A stretch of DNA of 41,685 nucleotides from a virus. The stretch covers positions 1-41,685 of the IMG/VR virus record IMGVR_UViG_3300013233_000122; one strand, written 5' to 3'. Within the stretch, counting starts at the first letter, position 1, and the number at the start of each line of letters is the position of its first letter. This document shows positions 16,727-25,213 of this stretch, piece by piece. Below the pieces are notes generated by a model, which was given only the letters and a program-made list of their open reading frames with translations, was not told the origin of the DNA and did no database searches. Both the position numbers and the translations under genes were made by a program.

Positions 16727-17253
16727 TGGCAGCAGTTACTACAAGTCTAGTTGTTAATTTTGGGGGTGGGGCTAAAGGCATCCTACTAGCAGAATTGGAC
16801 AATAGACCTACTGGATACAATAATGGTATTACAGCCTTTATACCCACAGATACTGCCTATTTTTTGGTATATGCAACCAGTAATGTGGCTCATAACCCTA
16901 TAACCTTTGGCTCATCCTACGGGTTCCCTGTAAAGGTTGGGTCTGGTTCCGAAGTTATAACTGAATTGGTTACATTTACAGGAACTAATACAGCCTCCTC
17001 CTCTAAACCTATTAAGAGTGGGTTTTCTTCCGTATGGTTAGGTAAAACTATGGGTAGTGTTTCTGTATTTGATGAGAACTCTATTGTGGTAACACCCCCC
17101 GCAAATGCTGGCATATTGGCAGGGGCTTTACAGATTACTTACACCACCACCTTTGATGTGTATTCAATAGCCTCACCAGCCACAATGGCAGGATTAACAG
17201 ACTTTGTGATAGTAGTAGTTATTAACGGCACCTCTAGCGTACTTCCTTTATGA
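16726..17253 (+). CDS. Tail-module protein, 175 residues
   Basis: Coupled by TAATG to the hub-like gene and by ATGA to the next. Beta-rich throughout with SLVVNFGGGAKGILLAELD at the start. Likely a minor tail tip protein; family not recognised. Confidence 0.55.
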   Translation: MAAVTTSLVVNFGGGAKGILLAELDNRPTGYNNGITAFIPTDTAYFLVYATSNVAHNPITFGSSYGFPVKVGSGSEVITELVTFTGTNTASSSKPIKSGFSSVWLGKTMGSVSVFDENSIVVTPPANAGILAGALQITYTTTFDVYSIASPATMAGLTDFVIVVVINGTSSVLPL

Positions 17254-17546
17254 TACAAGTTACTGTTATACGTAACGGGGGTGGACTGGTTGGCACCCCA
17301 GTAGTTGATAAGTTAATATCTACCACCTCTGTAGCCTTGGCTAGAGGGGAAACTATTCTAGGGGATAATGCTCATGTTAAACAACGTGTAGTGATAGAAG
17401 CTGTTTTTAGGTCAGGGTTACGATTAGGGTCTATTGTAGAGGTTCAAGATGCTACCCAAACTAATATTTGGAGAGGTAAGGTTGTGGGTATAAATCATAG
17501 TGCTACTAGCGGCACTATAACGACCCTCCTTACGGTAGACAGATGA
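17250..17546 (+). CDS. Small tail-tip protein of the YuA/B3-like module
   Basis: 98 residues. The C-terminal half FRSGLRLGSIVEVQDATQTNIWRGKVVGINH, a beta-barrel-like stretch, recalls short proteins that follow the hub in YuA/B3-like tail modules (family recollection). ATGA overlaps on both sides. Confidence 0.55.
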   Translation: MIQVTVIRNGGGLVGTPVVDKLISTTSVALARGETILGDNAHVKQRVVIEAVFRSGLRLGSIVEVQDATQTNIWRGKVVGINHSATSGTITTLLTVDR

Positions 17547-17776
17547 GCGAGTTATTATCTCAGCTAAGGGCTGCTATAAAAACCTCTGAGCCAGAGTCCA
17601 TTGGTATTGTAAAAGAGGTTATTGATGGGGTGGTATATATTACAACCCCAAGAGGTGTCGTTGAAGCACCTGTACCTAATTTCTCAGTATTAGTTGGAAG
17701 TTCTGTCACTATAAAATCTGGTAATATTATTGGAGTATCTATACTGGGTACTTTAGGAATAAAATATGAATTATAA
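17543..17776 (+). CDS. Small OB-like tail-module protein
   Basis: 77 residues. Short N-terminal helix, then beta sequence ESIGIVKEVIDGVVYITTPRGVVEAPV and a VLVGSSVTIKSGNIIGV strand pair, which suggest an OB-like barrel, possibly a piercing-tip or spike-base component. ATGA overlap with the preceding gene. Ends the coupled tail-tip block. Confidence 0.5.
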   Translation: MSELLSQLRAAIKTSEPESIGIVKEVIDGVVYITTPRGVVEAPVPNFSVLVGSSVTIKSGNIIGVSILGTLGIKYEL

Positions 17777-17800
17777 TTACAAGGGTATGTAGGAGTTACC

Positions 17801-19075
17801 ATGTCATACAATTTTACAAACAATGGCAGTGCCTTACTAACTGTGGGGGTACTAGCGGTAGACACTGCTATAACTGTAGATACGGTAGCCACTCTTCCCG
17901 CCGTATTTCCATATATACTAACTATAACGGATGGCACTCTTGTAGAGATTGTAACCGTAACGTCCGTGGCTACAAATACTCTAACAATAACTCGGGGGTC
18001 TGAGGGTACTACTGCACTAGCTTGGGCTATTGGGACACTGGTATCCCACAGACTTACAGCATTACCTTTAAATAATTTTGTATCTTACAATGCAACATCT
18101 CTTAGAGGCTTTGCCATAGGGGATTTATCAGTTCTTGGTACTAGGGGTGAGGTGGTATTAGGGCAATCTGCAAAGTCTGCATCAGGTGGTAGGTATAATG
18201 TTTGTGTAGGACATAGCTCCTCAGTTACTGGCGGTGGTAGGTATATGGTATCTGTGGGGGATTCAGCCTCTACAGATTATGGCAGTGTTGCCGTGGGTTA
18301 TAGTTCCTCTGGTCTAGGGTATGGTGTATCTATTGGATATAACGCCGCCACTCAATCAGGGTCTGTAGCGGTGGGCGATTCCGCTAAGGCTACGGGGACT
18401 AAAGGTATTGCCGTGGGAACAAGTTCCAGTGCGGGTAGCGGCATTGGTAATGTTTCCATAGGTAGTAGTGCTAGATTGGCAGGGGCTAATGCCAATACTG
18501 GTGCAAAAAGTATTATGATAGGGTACAGAGCCAATGCTGGGGATTCGTATAATGTAGCTCTTGGTACCTTAACCAAAGCTTATGGCAATCAGAGCGTAGC
18601 CTTGGGGGCTAACAAGGTTAATAATCTTGCGTATAGTACTATGATTTCTAACCCTATCACTATTAGTAAAGATATTGGCAGCACCACCCCTGCAAGGGAC
18701 TTTTCTGGGGTAGAGACTGTGATTATGACCAATGAGCTACCCCTAACGGCTATCGGGTCTCAGACCGTGGCTTTGCCTGTTGGAGGCATTATGCTTATCA
18801 GTAGTGCAGGTATTTTCTGTAGTGCAGCTACAGGGGTTATAACCACCCAACCAACTATAGAATTATCTACCTCTCTAGACAACATCACCTACACGCCTTT
18901 ACAGGCAGCAGCTATAACCACAACATTGACAGGTTCTCGTACTTTTGAGACATTAGCTATACCTACCCCTACTACGGGAACATTATATTTACGTATGACA
19001 GTAACAGTGGCTGGAGTATCTACATTGGTGTATAACGCTAGGGCATTTTTTAAAGGAATATTCATTGAGGAGTAA
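17801..19075 (+). CDS. Tail fibre with YadA-like trimeric adhesin head repeats
   Basis: 424 residues. Residues 1-95 form a beta-rich attachment domain with two DTAITV/TITRGSEGTTA-type units. Residues about 105-275 contain roughly 14-residue repeats with the SVAVGxxSxAxGxx signature (SVAVGYSSSGLG, SVAVGDSAKATG, NVALGTLTKAYG, SVALGANKVNN), as in the left-handed beta-roll of trimeric autotransporter head domains. Residues 300-424 are another beta-rich domain. Such fibres trimerise and bind host surface structures. Good AGGAG ribosome site. Confidence 0.75.
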   Translation: MSYNFTNNGSALLTVGVLAVDTAITVDTVATLPAVFPYILTITDGTLVEIVTVTSVATNTLTITRGSEGTTALAWAIGTLVSHRLTALPLNNFVSYNATSLRGFAIGDLSVLGTRGEVVLGQSAKSASGGRYNVCVGHSSSVTGGGRYMVSVGDSASTDYGSVAVGYSSSGLGYGVSIGYNAATQSGSVAVGDSAKATGTKGIAVGTSSSAGSGIGNVSIGSSARLAGANANTGAKSIMIGYRANAGDSYNVALGTLTKAYGNQSVALGANKVNNLAYSTMISNPITISKDIGSTTPARDFSGVETVIMTNELPLTAIGSQTVALPVGGIMLISSAGIFCSAATGVITTQPTIELSTSLDNITYTPLQAAAITTTLTGSRTFETLAIPTPTTGTLYLRMTVTVAGVSTLVYNARAFFKGIFIEE

Positions 19076-19079
19076 TACT

Positions 19080-19334
19080 ATGGCATTGTTATACACTAAG
19101 AAAGGGCAAGACCCTATGCACATTAAGATAGTGAAAGTACGTCACGATAATACCGAGAAGGAAGTAGTATTCGTTGTTGAGCGGTCATCCGTAAGTAAAA
19201 CTGACCCACTAACAGTACTAGACTACCTAGATAGGGTTAGAATATCCGTACCAGCAGTAAGTATTGTAGGCTCATCTTTAGAGTATGGGTACAGCCTATT
19301 AAAGAAAGACTATAAAGGCTCCATTGACGTATGA
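19080..19334 (+). CDS. Small protein next to the fibre gene
   Basis: 84 residues from ATG 19080, chosen because GAGGAG at 19067-19072 is well spaced; an in-frame TTG at 19065 is less likely. Compact alpha/beta sequence (MHIKIVKVRHDNTEKEVVFVVERSS). It overlaps the sulfotransferase start by ATGA. Unknown; could be a fibre chaperone or a partner of the sulfotransferase. Confidence 0.6.
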   Translation: MALLYTKKGQDPMHIKIVKVRHDNTEKEVVFVVERSSVSKTDPLTVLDYLDRVRISVPAVSIVGSSLEYGYSLLKKDYKGSIDV

Positions 19335-20155
19335 CGGTACACTATATATCAGGATTACCAAGAAGCCTATCCACAGTAGTTACAGCGGTTCTAAACCAAC
19401 ACCCTGATTGTAAGTGCAGTGCTACCAGCCCCTTATTATCACTAGTGGAGTCTATGCGAGTAGCTAGAAATACTTCTGATTTCAAGGCTATGTCTAAGAC
19501 TGATTTAGATAGCCGTATGATTTCATCTATTAGGGGGGTTATAGACTCTTGGCATGCGCCCAGTGGTAAGCCCCATACTTTTGATAAATGTAGAGGATGG
19601 TTGGGAAGGTATGACCTGCTTAAAACATTATACCCAAGACCTAAGATGATATTAACTATACGAGATTTGAGGGGCATTATATCTAGTATGGAAAAGCAGC
19701 ATAGAAAGAATCCCACCACTATTGGTATGTTCCAGTCTCTACAGGAAAAAGGGGGCTTGACTATACAAGGGAGGGTAGACCAGTTTCTATCAGCACTCCC
19801 AGTTGGAACTGCTTTAGAATCATTATTTGAACTAATGCAGAGAGACCAGTTAGGGGATATTCTTATATTAAGGGCAGAGGATGTAGCCTTAAACCCAGCT
19901 GCTCAATTTGCTAGAGTATCTGAGTATCTAGGGTTGGAGACATTTGACTTTAACTTTGAAGATATAGGTATGCCTACATGGGAGAATGACACTATCCATG
20001 AGCCTTATGGTGACCATGAAGTTCATAAAATATTACACCCATTAGTACAAGATTGGGAAACTATATTAACCCCTGATGTATCTAACTCCATTATTGATAG
20101 AACAAAGTGGTACTACTCAACATTCTACAGGGACTTAGATTTAGATTTGAAGTAA
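19331..20155 (+). CDS. Sulfotransferase-family protein
   Basis: 274 residues. The PAPS-binding 5'-phosphosulfate loop SGLPRSLSTVV is at residues 7-17 and a 3'-phosphate motif ILTIRDLRGIISSM at residues 107-120; LRAEDVALNPAAQFARVSEYLGL in the C-terminal half matches the usual sulfotransferase end region. The enzyme class moves a sulfuryl group from PAPS to hydroxyl or amino groups of glycans, lipids or proteins. It lies among receptor-facing genes, so a target on the host envelope or on a virion protein is plausible but not shown. Coupled to the small gene before it by ATGA. Codon use is like that of its neighbours, so no sign of very recent import. Confidence 0.8.
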   Translation: MTVHYISGLPRSLSTVVTAVLNQHPDCKCSATSPLLSLVESMRVARNTSDFKAMSKTDLDSRMISSIRGVIDSWHAPSGKPHTFDKCRGWLGRYDLLKTLYPRPKMILTIRDLRGIISSMEKQHRKNPTTIGMFQSLQEKGGLTIQGRVDQFLSALPVGTALESLFELMQRDQLGDILILRAEDVALNPAAQFARVSEYLGLETFDFNFEDIGMPTWENDTIHEPYGDHEVHKILHPLVQDWETILTPDVSNSIIDRTKWYYSTFYRDLDLDLK

Positions 20156-20208
20156 GAGGTAGGCACTTGTAGGTTTTCAGAAATTACCTATTTTGCAGGA
20201 GTACCACC

Positions 20209-20538
20209 ATGTCTATAAAATGTGACGATTTGCAGGCGTTAATGGACGTTATACGACAAGAGCACGAGAAGTCTAGAAGAGAAACCTTGAGTGCCGTTAA
20301 AGTTATGATTGCCGAGCATGAATTAGCAGAAGCAGATAAGTTAAAAGATATGCTTACTAAAGCGTTATCAGAGTCTATTACAGAAAGTCACGAAGAAGAA
20401 CATAAATTTATAAAAACATGGATGGGTAGAATGGACTCAATGGGTGACGGGTTCTTTAATTCTATAGGTAAGGCTTTAGCTACTTTGGTATTTTTGGGAT
20501 TCGCAGCAGCAGCCTTAGCTTCTATGGGTAAAGCATGA
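20209..20538 (+). CDS. Small membrane-anchored protein, possibly holin-like
   Basis: 109 residues. Charged coiled-coil-like N-terminal 75 residues, then one hydrophobic segment near 88-106 (IGKALATLVFLGFAAAALASMG). AGGAG ribosome site. It overlaps the following three-helix membrane protein by ATGA, so the two probably act together. The lysis cassette proper is 10 kb further on, so a holin role here is uncertain. Confidence 0.6.
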   Translation: MSIKCDDLQALMDVIRQEHEKSRRETLSAVKVMIAEHELAEADKLKDMLTKALSESITESHEEEHKFIKTWMGRMDSMGDGFFNSIGKALATLVFLGFAAAALASMGKA

Positions 20539-20960
20539 ACTGGTTCTCAGGTGATACCTTAATGGTCTACACAGACCTGCTAGTAATGGCAGTATTGTGT
20601 AGTATTCTTTATAAGGTATACCTTTTCGCAAAAAAATTAAAAGACCACTTAAAGACTATGGAAGGCTCTACGAATAGGGTTCGTGAGAGGATTCATCTAT
20701 ATTCACATATTTGGATTGTGGCATCAGGGTTCTTATCATCAGGTATAGCCATGGTTTTGGAAGGGTTACATATTTATTACCAAGATATTATGCACAATGA
20801 AGCAGCTGTTTGGCACTTAGAGATACTTACTAACATTAGTTTTGTTTTAGTGTTTCTAGCCTATAGGCAGATGGTTAATCATTTTATTTCAGAAGAAACT
20901 CACGGCTCAGATATTTGTTACTATGGCGTGAGAGAGAAGAATAAGGATAGGAGAGACTAA
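20535..20960 (+). CDS. Membrane protein with three or four predicted helices
   Basis: 141 residues. Hydrophobic segments at about 10-30, 58-78 and 93-112, with basic linkers. Coupled to both neighbours (ATGA, TAATG). It might be a superinfection, holin-like or envelope protein; the sequence does not decide. Confidence 0.6.
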   Translation: MNWFSGDTLMVYTDLLVMAVLCSILYKVYLFAKKLKDHLKTMEGSTNRVRERIHLYSHIWIVASGFLSSGIAMVLEGLHIYYQDIMHNEAAVWHLEILTNISFVLVFLAYRQMVNHFISEETHGSDICYYGVREKNKDRRD

Positions 20961-21289
20961 TGCCTTTAGTTAATTTACAACAAGTGGAGCTTAATAAGGC
21001 TCATTTAATCTATGATTCAGTAGGAGCTATTTCTGGGGTAGATGCAAATACCTCGGTAGAATATGCTGCCCCTGATATGATGTTTATTGAGGGTTTAGCC
21101 GCTGGCACAACTATCTCAGTACAAGTTCGCCCAACGGCTACAGCATCATGGTATGAAATGCAGTTAGTGGATGGGGCTACTACAGCGGATGCTATTGTAT
21201 ACATGAATAAGAAATTTAACTTTACTAGAACTGTTAGGGTTGGTGCATCCCCTGTTAAGGTATTTGTACAGGACGCTTATCATGGCTGA
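20960..21289 (+). CDS. Small beta-rich virion protein
   Basis: 109 residues, a single beta domain (YEMQLVDGATTADAIVYMNKKFNFTRTVRVGASPVKVFVQDAYHG). The following fibre gene starts inside its last codons. Probably a fibre base or decoration protein. Confidence 0.55.
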   Translation: MPLVNLQQVELNKAHLIYDSVGAISGVDANTSVEYAAPDMMFIEGLAAGTTISVQVRPTATASWYEMQLVDGATTADAIVYMNKKFNFTRTVRVGASPVKVFVQDAYHG

Positions 21290-22586
21290 GATAGTTAATA
21301 TATTCGCAGGTGGTAAGGGTCTAACTGCCGCCGATAGAACACAGATTATTGCAGATGCTGTTTCTGCCTCTGGAGGAACCTTAACAGCGGGTTCTGCTGG
21401 AACAGAGCCTACTACTGGATTAGTCGCGTTTACCACCCAGTTTTATGATACCACAAACCTAGTGAAGAAGATTTGGGATGGGGCATCATGGGTGGTTATT
21501 GGTGATGGTACTATATCCGCAGCACAGATTGCAGATATTACTGCTAACACCTCCCATGCTGGCTCTGCACATGCTCCTGCCAATGCAGAACCTAATCTAC
21601 CTCTAAGTGGTAGCACTACTTCTAAGACAGCCTTGGTTCCAAATACTGGGCAAACATTCTATGATACTGATTTAGGTAAAAGCCAGTATTTTGATGGCAC
21701 TAACTGGGTTGATGCTATCTACTCTGCACCATCATTAGGAGGCTCAGTAGGTATCCCCCCTTCTACTAAATACCGTGTATATATAGATGCAAGAGGTGCT
21801 AATACTCTACAGATTCTATTGTATAAAATAGCCTTCTATAGTGATTCATCCTACCTAACTGAGATAACAGGTAAGACAGGGGTTAGTTCAAAAGCTCAAA
21901 AATCTACAGGAAGTACTACCTATACTGAGAATACCTCCTTTTCTAATGATTGGTATAATTCAACTATCTCTGCCGTAGTAGGGAATGAACTGTATATTGA
22001 TTTAACCTTACCATCTGCACAAGCTGTCCTGTCATGGAGAGTGTTAGCAAGTACCGCCTCCACCTCTGGAACTTACTTACCCTCGGCATACCGATTAGCG
22101 GTGTCTAATGATGGGGGAGTGTCTTACTCAGTTATAGATACGCACACGGGTCTGACGAATAGTGGTGCAGCGGGAGCATCCTACAGCTTCGTAACACCTG
22201 CCCCAGATTACCCAGCTAATCCACTTATTGGGCAGTTATTTTATAATGAGTCTATTAGTGAACAGATGAGGTACTCCTCAAGTGGTTGGGTTTCTGCAAC
22301 TATCAACCAAGCATGGAGTCCAGTATCGTCTGCATATACCGCAACATCTTGGGATATGTTGATGGTAGACACCTCCGCAGCCGCCGTAACCGTAACCTTA
22401 CCCGCAGCTCCAGCCGCTGGGGATGAGATAAAGTTGATGGATGCAGCAGGCTCGTGGGCTACCAACAACCTAAGTATTGCGCCCAACGGGAATACCTTAT
22501 TAGGCGTTACCACTACTCATATTGTGGCAGTTAGTGACCAAACCATGGTACTTGTTTATACAGGAACTGATTGGAGAATCCTATAA
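21282..22586 (+). CDS. Tail fibre with a discoidin-like carbohydrate-binding domain
   Basis: 434 residues from ATG 21282, which overlaps the previous stop by 8 bases. N-terminal helix, then two short modules of the type FYDTTNLVKKIWDGASWVVIGD and FYDTDLGKSQYFDGTNWVDA. Residues about 155-305 form a beta-sandwich-like domain (KYRVYIDARGANTLQI, then LSWRVLASTAST, PSAYRLAVSNDGGVSYSVID) similar in pattern to F5/8-type or discoidin domains that bind sugars. The C-terminal 90 residues contain YTATSWDMLMVDTSAAAVTVTL, a strand-rich tip found in other fibres. A terminator follows at once. Confidence 0.65.
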   Translation: MAEIVNIFAGGKGLTAADRTQIIADAVSASGGTLTAGSAGTEPTTGLVAFTTQFYDTTNLVKKIWDGASWVVIGDGTISAAQIADITANTSHAGSAHAPANAEPNLPLSGSTTSKTALVPNTGQTFYDTDLGKSQYFDGTNWVDAIYSAPSLGGSVGIPPSTKYRVYIDARGANTLQILLYKIAFYSDSSYLTEITGKTGVSSKAQKSTGSTTYTENTSFSNDWYNSTISAVVGNELYIDLTLPSAQAVLSWRVLASTASTSGTYLPSAYRLAVSNDGGVSYSVIDTHTGLTNSGAAGASYSFVTPAPDYPANPLIGQLFYNESISEQMRYSSSGWVSATINQAWSPVSSAYTATSWDMLMVDTSAAAVTVTLPAAPAAGDEIKLMDAAGSWATNNLSIAPNGNTLLGVTTTHIVAVSDQTMVLVYTGTDWRIL

Positions 22587-22592
22587 ATAGAT

Positions 22593-22628
22593 AGAAGGGG
22601 TTATGGAAACATGCCCCTTTCTTCTTTA
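22593..22628 (+). terminator. Rho-independent terminator after the discoidin-like fibre
   Basis: AGAAGGGG pairs with CCCCTTTCT around an inner ATG/CAT stem and GAAA loop; T-rich DNA (CTTCTTT) follows. The -10-like TATAGT of the next gene begins at its end. Confidence 0.75.
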
Positions 22629-22643
22629 TAGTGCTGACCTATG
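22626..22643 (+). promoter_or_regulatory. Start-proximal TTATAGTGCTGA element (first copy)
   Basis: TTATAGTGCTGA followed by CCT and the ATG at 22641. The same 12 bases precede ATG 29631 at the same distance. TATAGT at 22627-22632 would make a -10 box placing transcription start at or next to the ATG. No Shine-Dalgarno sequence is present. Confidence 0.45.
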
Positions 22644-22970
22644 TTTCTAATTAGTAAGATAACTGTAGCCCCTAATACTTCTTTAACGGGGTATACTCTT
22701 CCAGATATTGTAGGTAGTCCTGCAAAGTTTTTGATAAGCGTGAGTTCTATAGATGGTATACATAGGGCTTTTGAGATACTAACCATAAAGACAGGGGTGG
22801 ATATATTCCACTCAGTATATGGGGTAGTTGGGGACTATGTAAACATGTCTGTAGATGTGATAACAGGAACTTCAGGTATTGAGGTAGTTATTATGAACAA
22901 CCATACTAGCGACATAGACGTAACTCTCACCCCGCTAGTTGGAGGTCAGAGTATCACTGCGTTTATCTAA
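22641..22970 (+). CDS. Small beta-rich protein, possible fibre module
   Basis: 109 residues (LISKITVAPNTSLTGYTLPD..., then VTLTPLVGGQSITAFI). Follows a terminator and has no ribosome binding site, only the TTATAGTGCTGA element. Function unknown; located among fibre genes. Confidence 0.6.
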   Translation: MFLISKITVAPNTSLTGYTLPDIVGSPAKFLISVSSIDGIHRAFEILTIKTGVDIFHSVYGVVGDYVNMSVDVITGTSGIEVVIMNNHTSDIDVTLTPLVGGQSITAFI

Positions 22971-22994
22971 CCCTTAAAATATGGAGATAAACAA

Positions 22995-24605
22995 ATGGCT
23001 TTACAATTATTTGAAGTCCTCGGCGGATTTTCTGACGGGAACATTAACTACCTATCAGGTACAGGCGTGGCTGGTGGCGATGCCTCTTACCAAGATGCTG
23101 CACCTGTAGGCTCTCGTTATACTGATGTTGCTACTAACACTGTATACACAAAACATACTGCTGGCGCAGGAACAACTAACTGGGAAGCTCTAGCTAAAGT
23201 TAGTGACCTTGCTGGTCTTTCTGCTACACAAACATGGCGCGAACCAGTTAAGGTTCTTGACACTGTAGACACTACTACTGCTGCTGTTGTTACAGCAATG
23301 AACGTTGCTGATACTTTAGATGGTATCACTGTTGTAGCTGGTGACCGTGTATTGCTTGCAGGAATCTCTGGTGGTTTGGGTCCGAATGTATATATCGTTG
23401 GTGGTTCTACTGGTGCATGGACTCTTACAGAAGATGTTAACCTAGAAACTGATGGCGACACTGTATCTGTACTACAAGGTACTCATACTAATGAAGTATG
23501 GATGTTCAACACTGCTTCTGGTGGTTGGGGTCTTATCGGTCAACAAACTGCTTCAGGTGAAGAAGGTTTCATCCGTGCGTTTATTGGTAAAGCTGCTGCT
23601 GGTGGCGAACTACCTGCCTATACCTCTTCTAACTATGTCACCCAAGGTTCATCTTTAGAATCTGCTATCGGTGCTTTGGATGCCCAGTCTGCATTGAATG
23701 CTGCTGCTGCGTCTGGCGCGTCTTCATCTGCTGCTGCTGTTCAAGCTGAATTAGATGCCACTCAAGCTGGTGCTGGTTTAGGTGTTGGGGGTGCTTATAC
23801 GGCTCCTGCTGGCTCTAACTATCTAGCAGCATCTACAAGCATCTTAAGTGCTGTAGATTTGTTGGATGCTACTTTAGGTAACACTAACTCTAATGTTACA
23901 GCTGAAATTGCTAACCGTATTGCTGCTGATGCTGCGATTCAGGCTGAGCTTGATGCTGTAGAAACTGGCGTTGGCTTGAATGCTGATGGTACGTTTGCTG
24001 TATTCACTGTATCTAACTACATGAACAGTGCTCTTAGTATTGTTGGTTCTTTGTCTGCACTTGATGCACAAATTGCTATCAACGCTGCTGACATTGCTAC
24101 TGAAGTTTCTGCACGTATTGCTGCTATCTCTCAAGAAGTTATTGACCGTAACGCTGCAATCGCTGTTGTTGATGCTAAAGTAGGTACTGCATCTTTCACT
24201 GGCGGTATCTCTGCTGCTGCTGATTTGACTGCTGCTGTAAACTTGTTGGAAAGCAATATTGCTGCTGACCGTGGACGTGCATCTGTTGTAGGTATCACTA
24301 ACGGTATCGTAGATAGTGTTACTGTTGATAGCGTAGAAGCAATCAAGTGGATGATTTCTATTCAAGATGCTGCTACTGGTGTTGATAAAGAGAGCTATGA
24401 AGTTTATGCCTCTCATAACGGTACTGCTACTGCTGACGCTACATCTGCTGACCATACTAAATATGCTAAAGTTAAATCTGGTAACGGTGTTGCTGGTTTG
24501 GCTTTTGATGTTGTATTGTCAGGTGCTGGTGCGGCTCAGAATATGCAGTTGTCTGTTGCGGCTACAGGCTCTATCAATGTTAAGGTAACTCGTTTCAACG
24601 TATAA
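22995..24605 (+). CDS. Abundant coiled-coil tail fibre protein
   Basis: 536 residues. Residues 1-55 form an attachment region (LQLFEVLGGF..., GVAGGDASYQDAAPVGSRYTDVATNTVYTKHTAG). Residues 85-190 form a beta domain. Residues 195-400 contain about three imperfect copies of an alanine-rich trimeric coiled-coil unit with SNY...S...A...LDA and QAELDAxxxGxGL landmarks. The C-terminal 100 residues are a beta domain ending VTRFNV. Codons are strongly restricted (GCT, CGT, GGT), as in the capsid and tail tube genes and unlike other fibre genes, so it is probably made in large amounts. Its N- and C-terminal domains recur in the next gene. Confidence 0.75.
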   Translation: MALQLFEVLGGFSDGNINYLSGTGVAGGDASYQDAAPVGSRYTDVATNTVYTKHTAGAGTTNWEALAKVSDLAGLSATQTWREPVKVLDTVDTTTAAVVTAMNVADTLDGITVVAGDRVLLAGISGGLGPNVYIVGGSTGAWTLTEDVNLETDGDTVSVLQGTHTNEVWMFNTASGGWGLIGQQTASGEEGFIRAFIGKAAAGGELPAYTSSNYVTQGSSLESAIGALDAQSALNAAAASGASSSAAAVQAELDATQAGAGLGVGGAYTAPAGSNYLAASTSILSAVDLLDATLGNTNSNVTAEIANRIAADAAIQAELDAVETGVGLNADGTFAVFTVSNYMNSALSIVGSLSALDAQIAINAADIATEVSARIAAISQEVIDRNAAIAVVDAKVGTASFTGGISAAADLTAAVNLLESNIAADRGRASVVGITNGIVDSVTVDSVEAIKWMISIQDAATGVDKESYEVYASHNGTATADATSADHTKYAKVKSGNGVAGLAFDVVLSGAGAAQNMQLSVAATGSINVKVTRFNV

Positions 24606-24621
24606 AATACGTAGTACGAGG

Positions 24622-24641
24622 GTGGGGGGTAAAACCCCCAC
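24622..24641 (+). terminator. GC-rich hairpin after the coiled-coil fibre
   Basis: GTGGGGG pairs with CCCCCAC around a short T/A loop, followed by TTATCTT. Terminator-like but with a poor T-run. Confidence 0.5.
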
Positions 24642-24665
24642 TTATCTTAATAACAAGGAGCTATT

Positions 24666-25172
24666 ATGGCATTGAGTAATTTTGGAATAGGACAAGGCTT
24701 AGATGTAGATGAGTCGTTTTCCATTATTCATGGTGTCGGCGTTGCTGGGTCTTTTGGCGGGCAACCTGACATTGTTAATCAGGGGTCATTATATAATGAT
24801 GACTCTACAGGTATTCTTTACAGGAAACATGCCGCAGGAACGGGAACAGGCGTTTGGTCTATTGTCGGTACTGAGAAAGCTCCTGTAGAAGTACTTGGAG
24901 TAACGGGGTCTACTCTTGTAGACAGTATTCCCACTAAAAAGGCTAAATCTATGGTTTGGTCTGTGGACTTAGAGAACGACATCGTTAATACCGATAGGAC
25001 ATTTTTCGAGGTTCGTGCAGGGCATGATGGTACATCTACAGTAGATGCAGTATCCGTAACTTTTAATGTTACAGGTCTTATGAGGATTGGGGCTGGAGCT
25101 GGTGTGTTTAATGCCAGTGTAGTACTTAGCGGTGCAGGTGCCAGTCAGACTATGGATTTATACATAGGATAA
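24666..25172 (+). CDS. Mini-paralogue of the coiled-coil fibre
   Basis: 168 residues. The first 60 residues (GVGVAGSFGGQPD, GSLYNDDSTGILYRKHAAGTG) match the start of the 22995 fibre, and residues about 95-168 (MVWSVDLENDIVNTDRTFFEVRAGHDGT, VVLSGAGASQTMDLYIG) match its C-terminal domain. The coiled-coil middle is missing. It may share the attachment point or end of the larger fibre. Ribosome site AAGGAG. Confidence 0.7.
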   Translation: MALSNFGIGQGLDVDESFSIIHGVGVAGSFGGQPDIVNQGSLYNDDSTGILYRKHAAGTGTGVWSIVGTEKAPVEVLGVTGSTLVDSIPTKKAKSMVWSVDLENDIVNTDRTFFEVRAGHDGTSTVDAVSVTFNVTGLMRIGAGAGVFNASVVLSGAGASQTMDLYIG

Positions 25173-25193
25173 TGGAAATAGTAAAAGTAAAGA

Positions 25194-25213
25194 GGGGGCA
25201 GTAAAATGCCCCT
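25194..25213 (+). promoter_or_regulatory. Hairpin enclosing the ribosome site and first ATG of the LamG-like gene
   Basis: GGGGCA at 25195-25200 pairs with TGCCCC at 25207-25212 around GTAAAA. The U and G of the ATG at 25206 and the purine-rich ribosome site are in the stem. It could restrict initiation at this ATG. Confidence 0.45.

Noticed and set aside
20161-20195. Possible terminator TAGGT...ACCTA with short T-run after the sulfotransferase
   Set aside because: Stem of only 5 bp and a weak T-run; not strong enough to list.
23874-24455. 193-codon minus-strand frame
   Set aside because: It mirrors the alanine-rich fibre repeats (Ser/Asn-rich antisense reading) and is caused by the restricted codon use of that gene.
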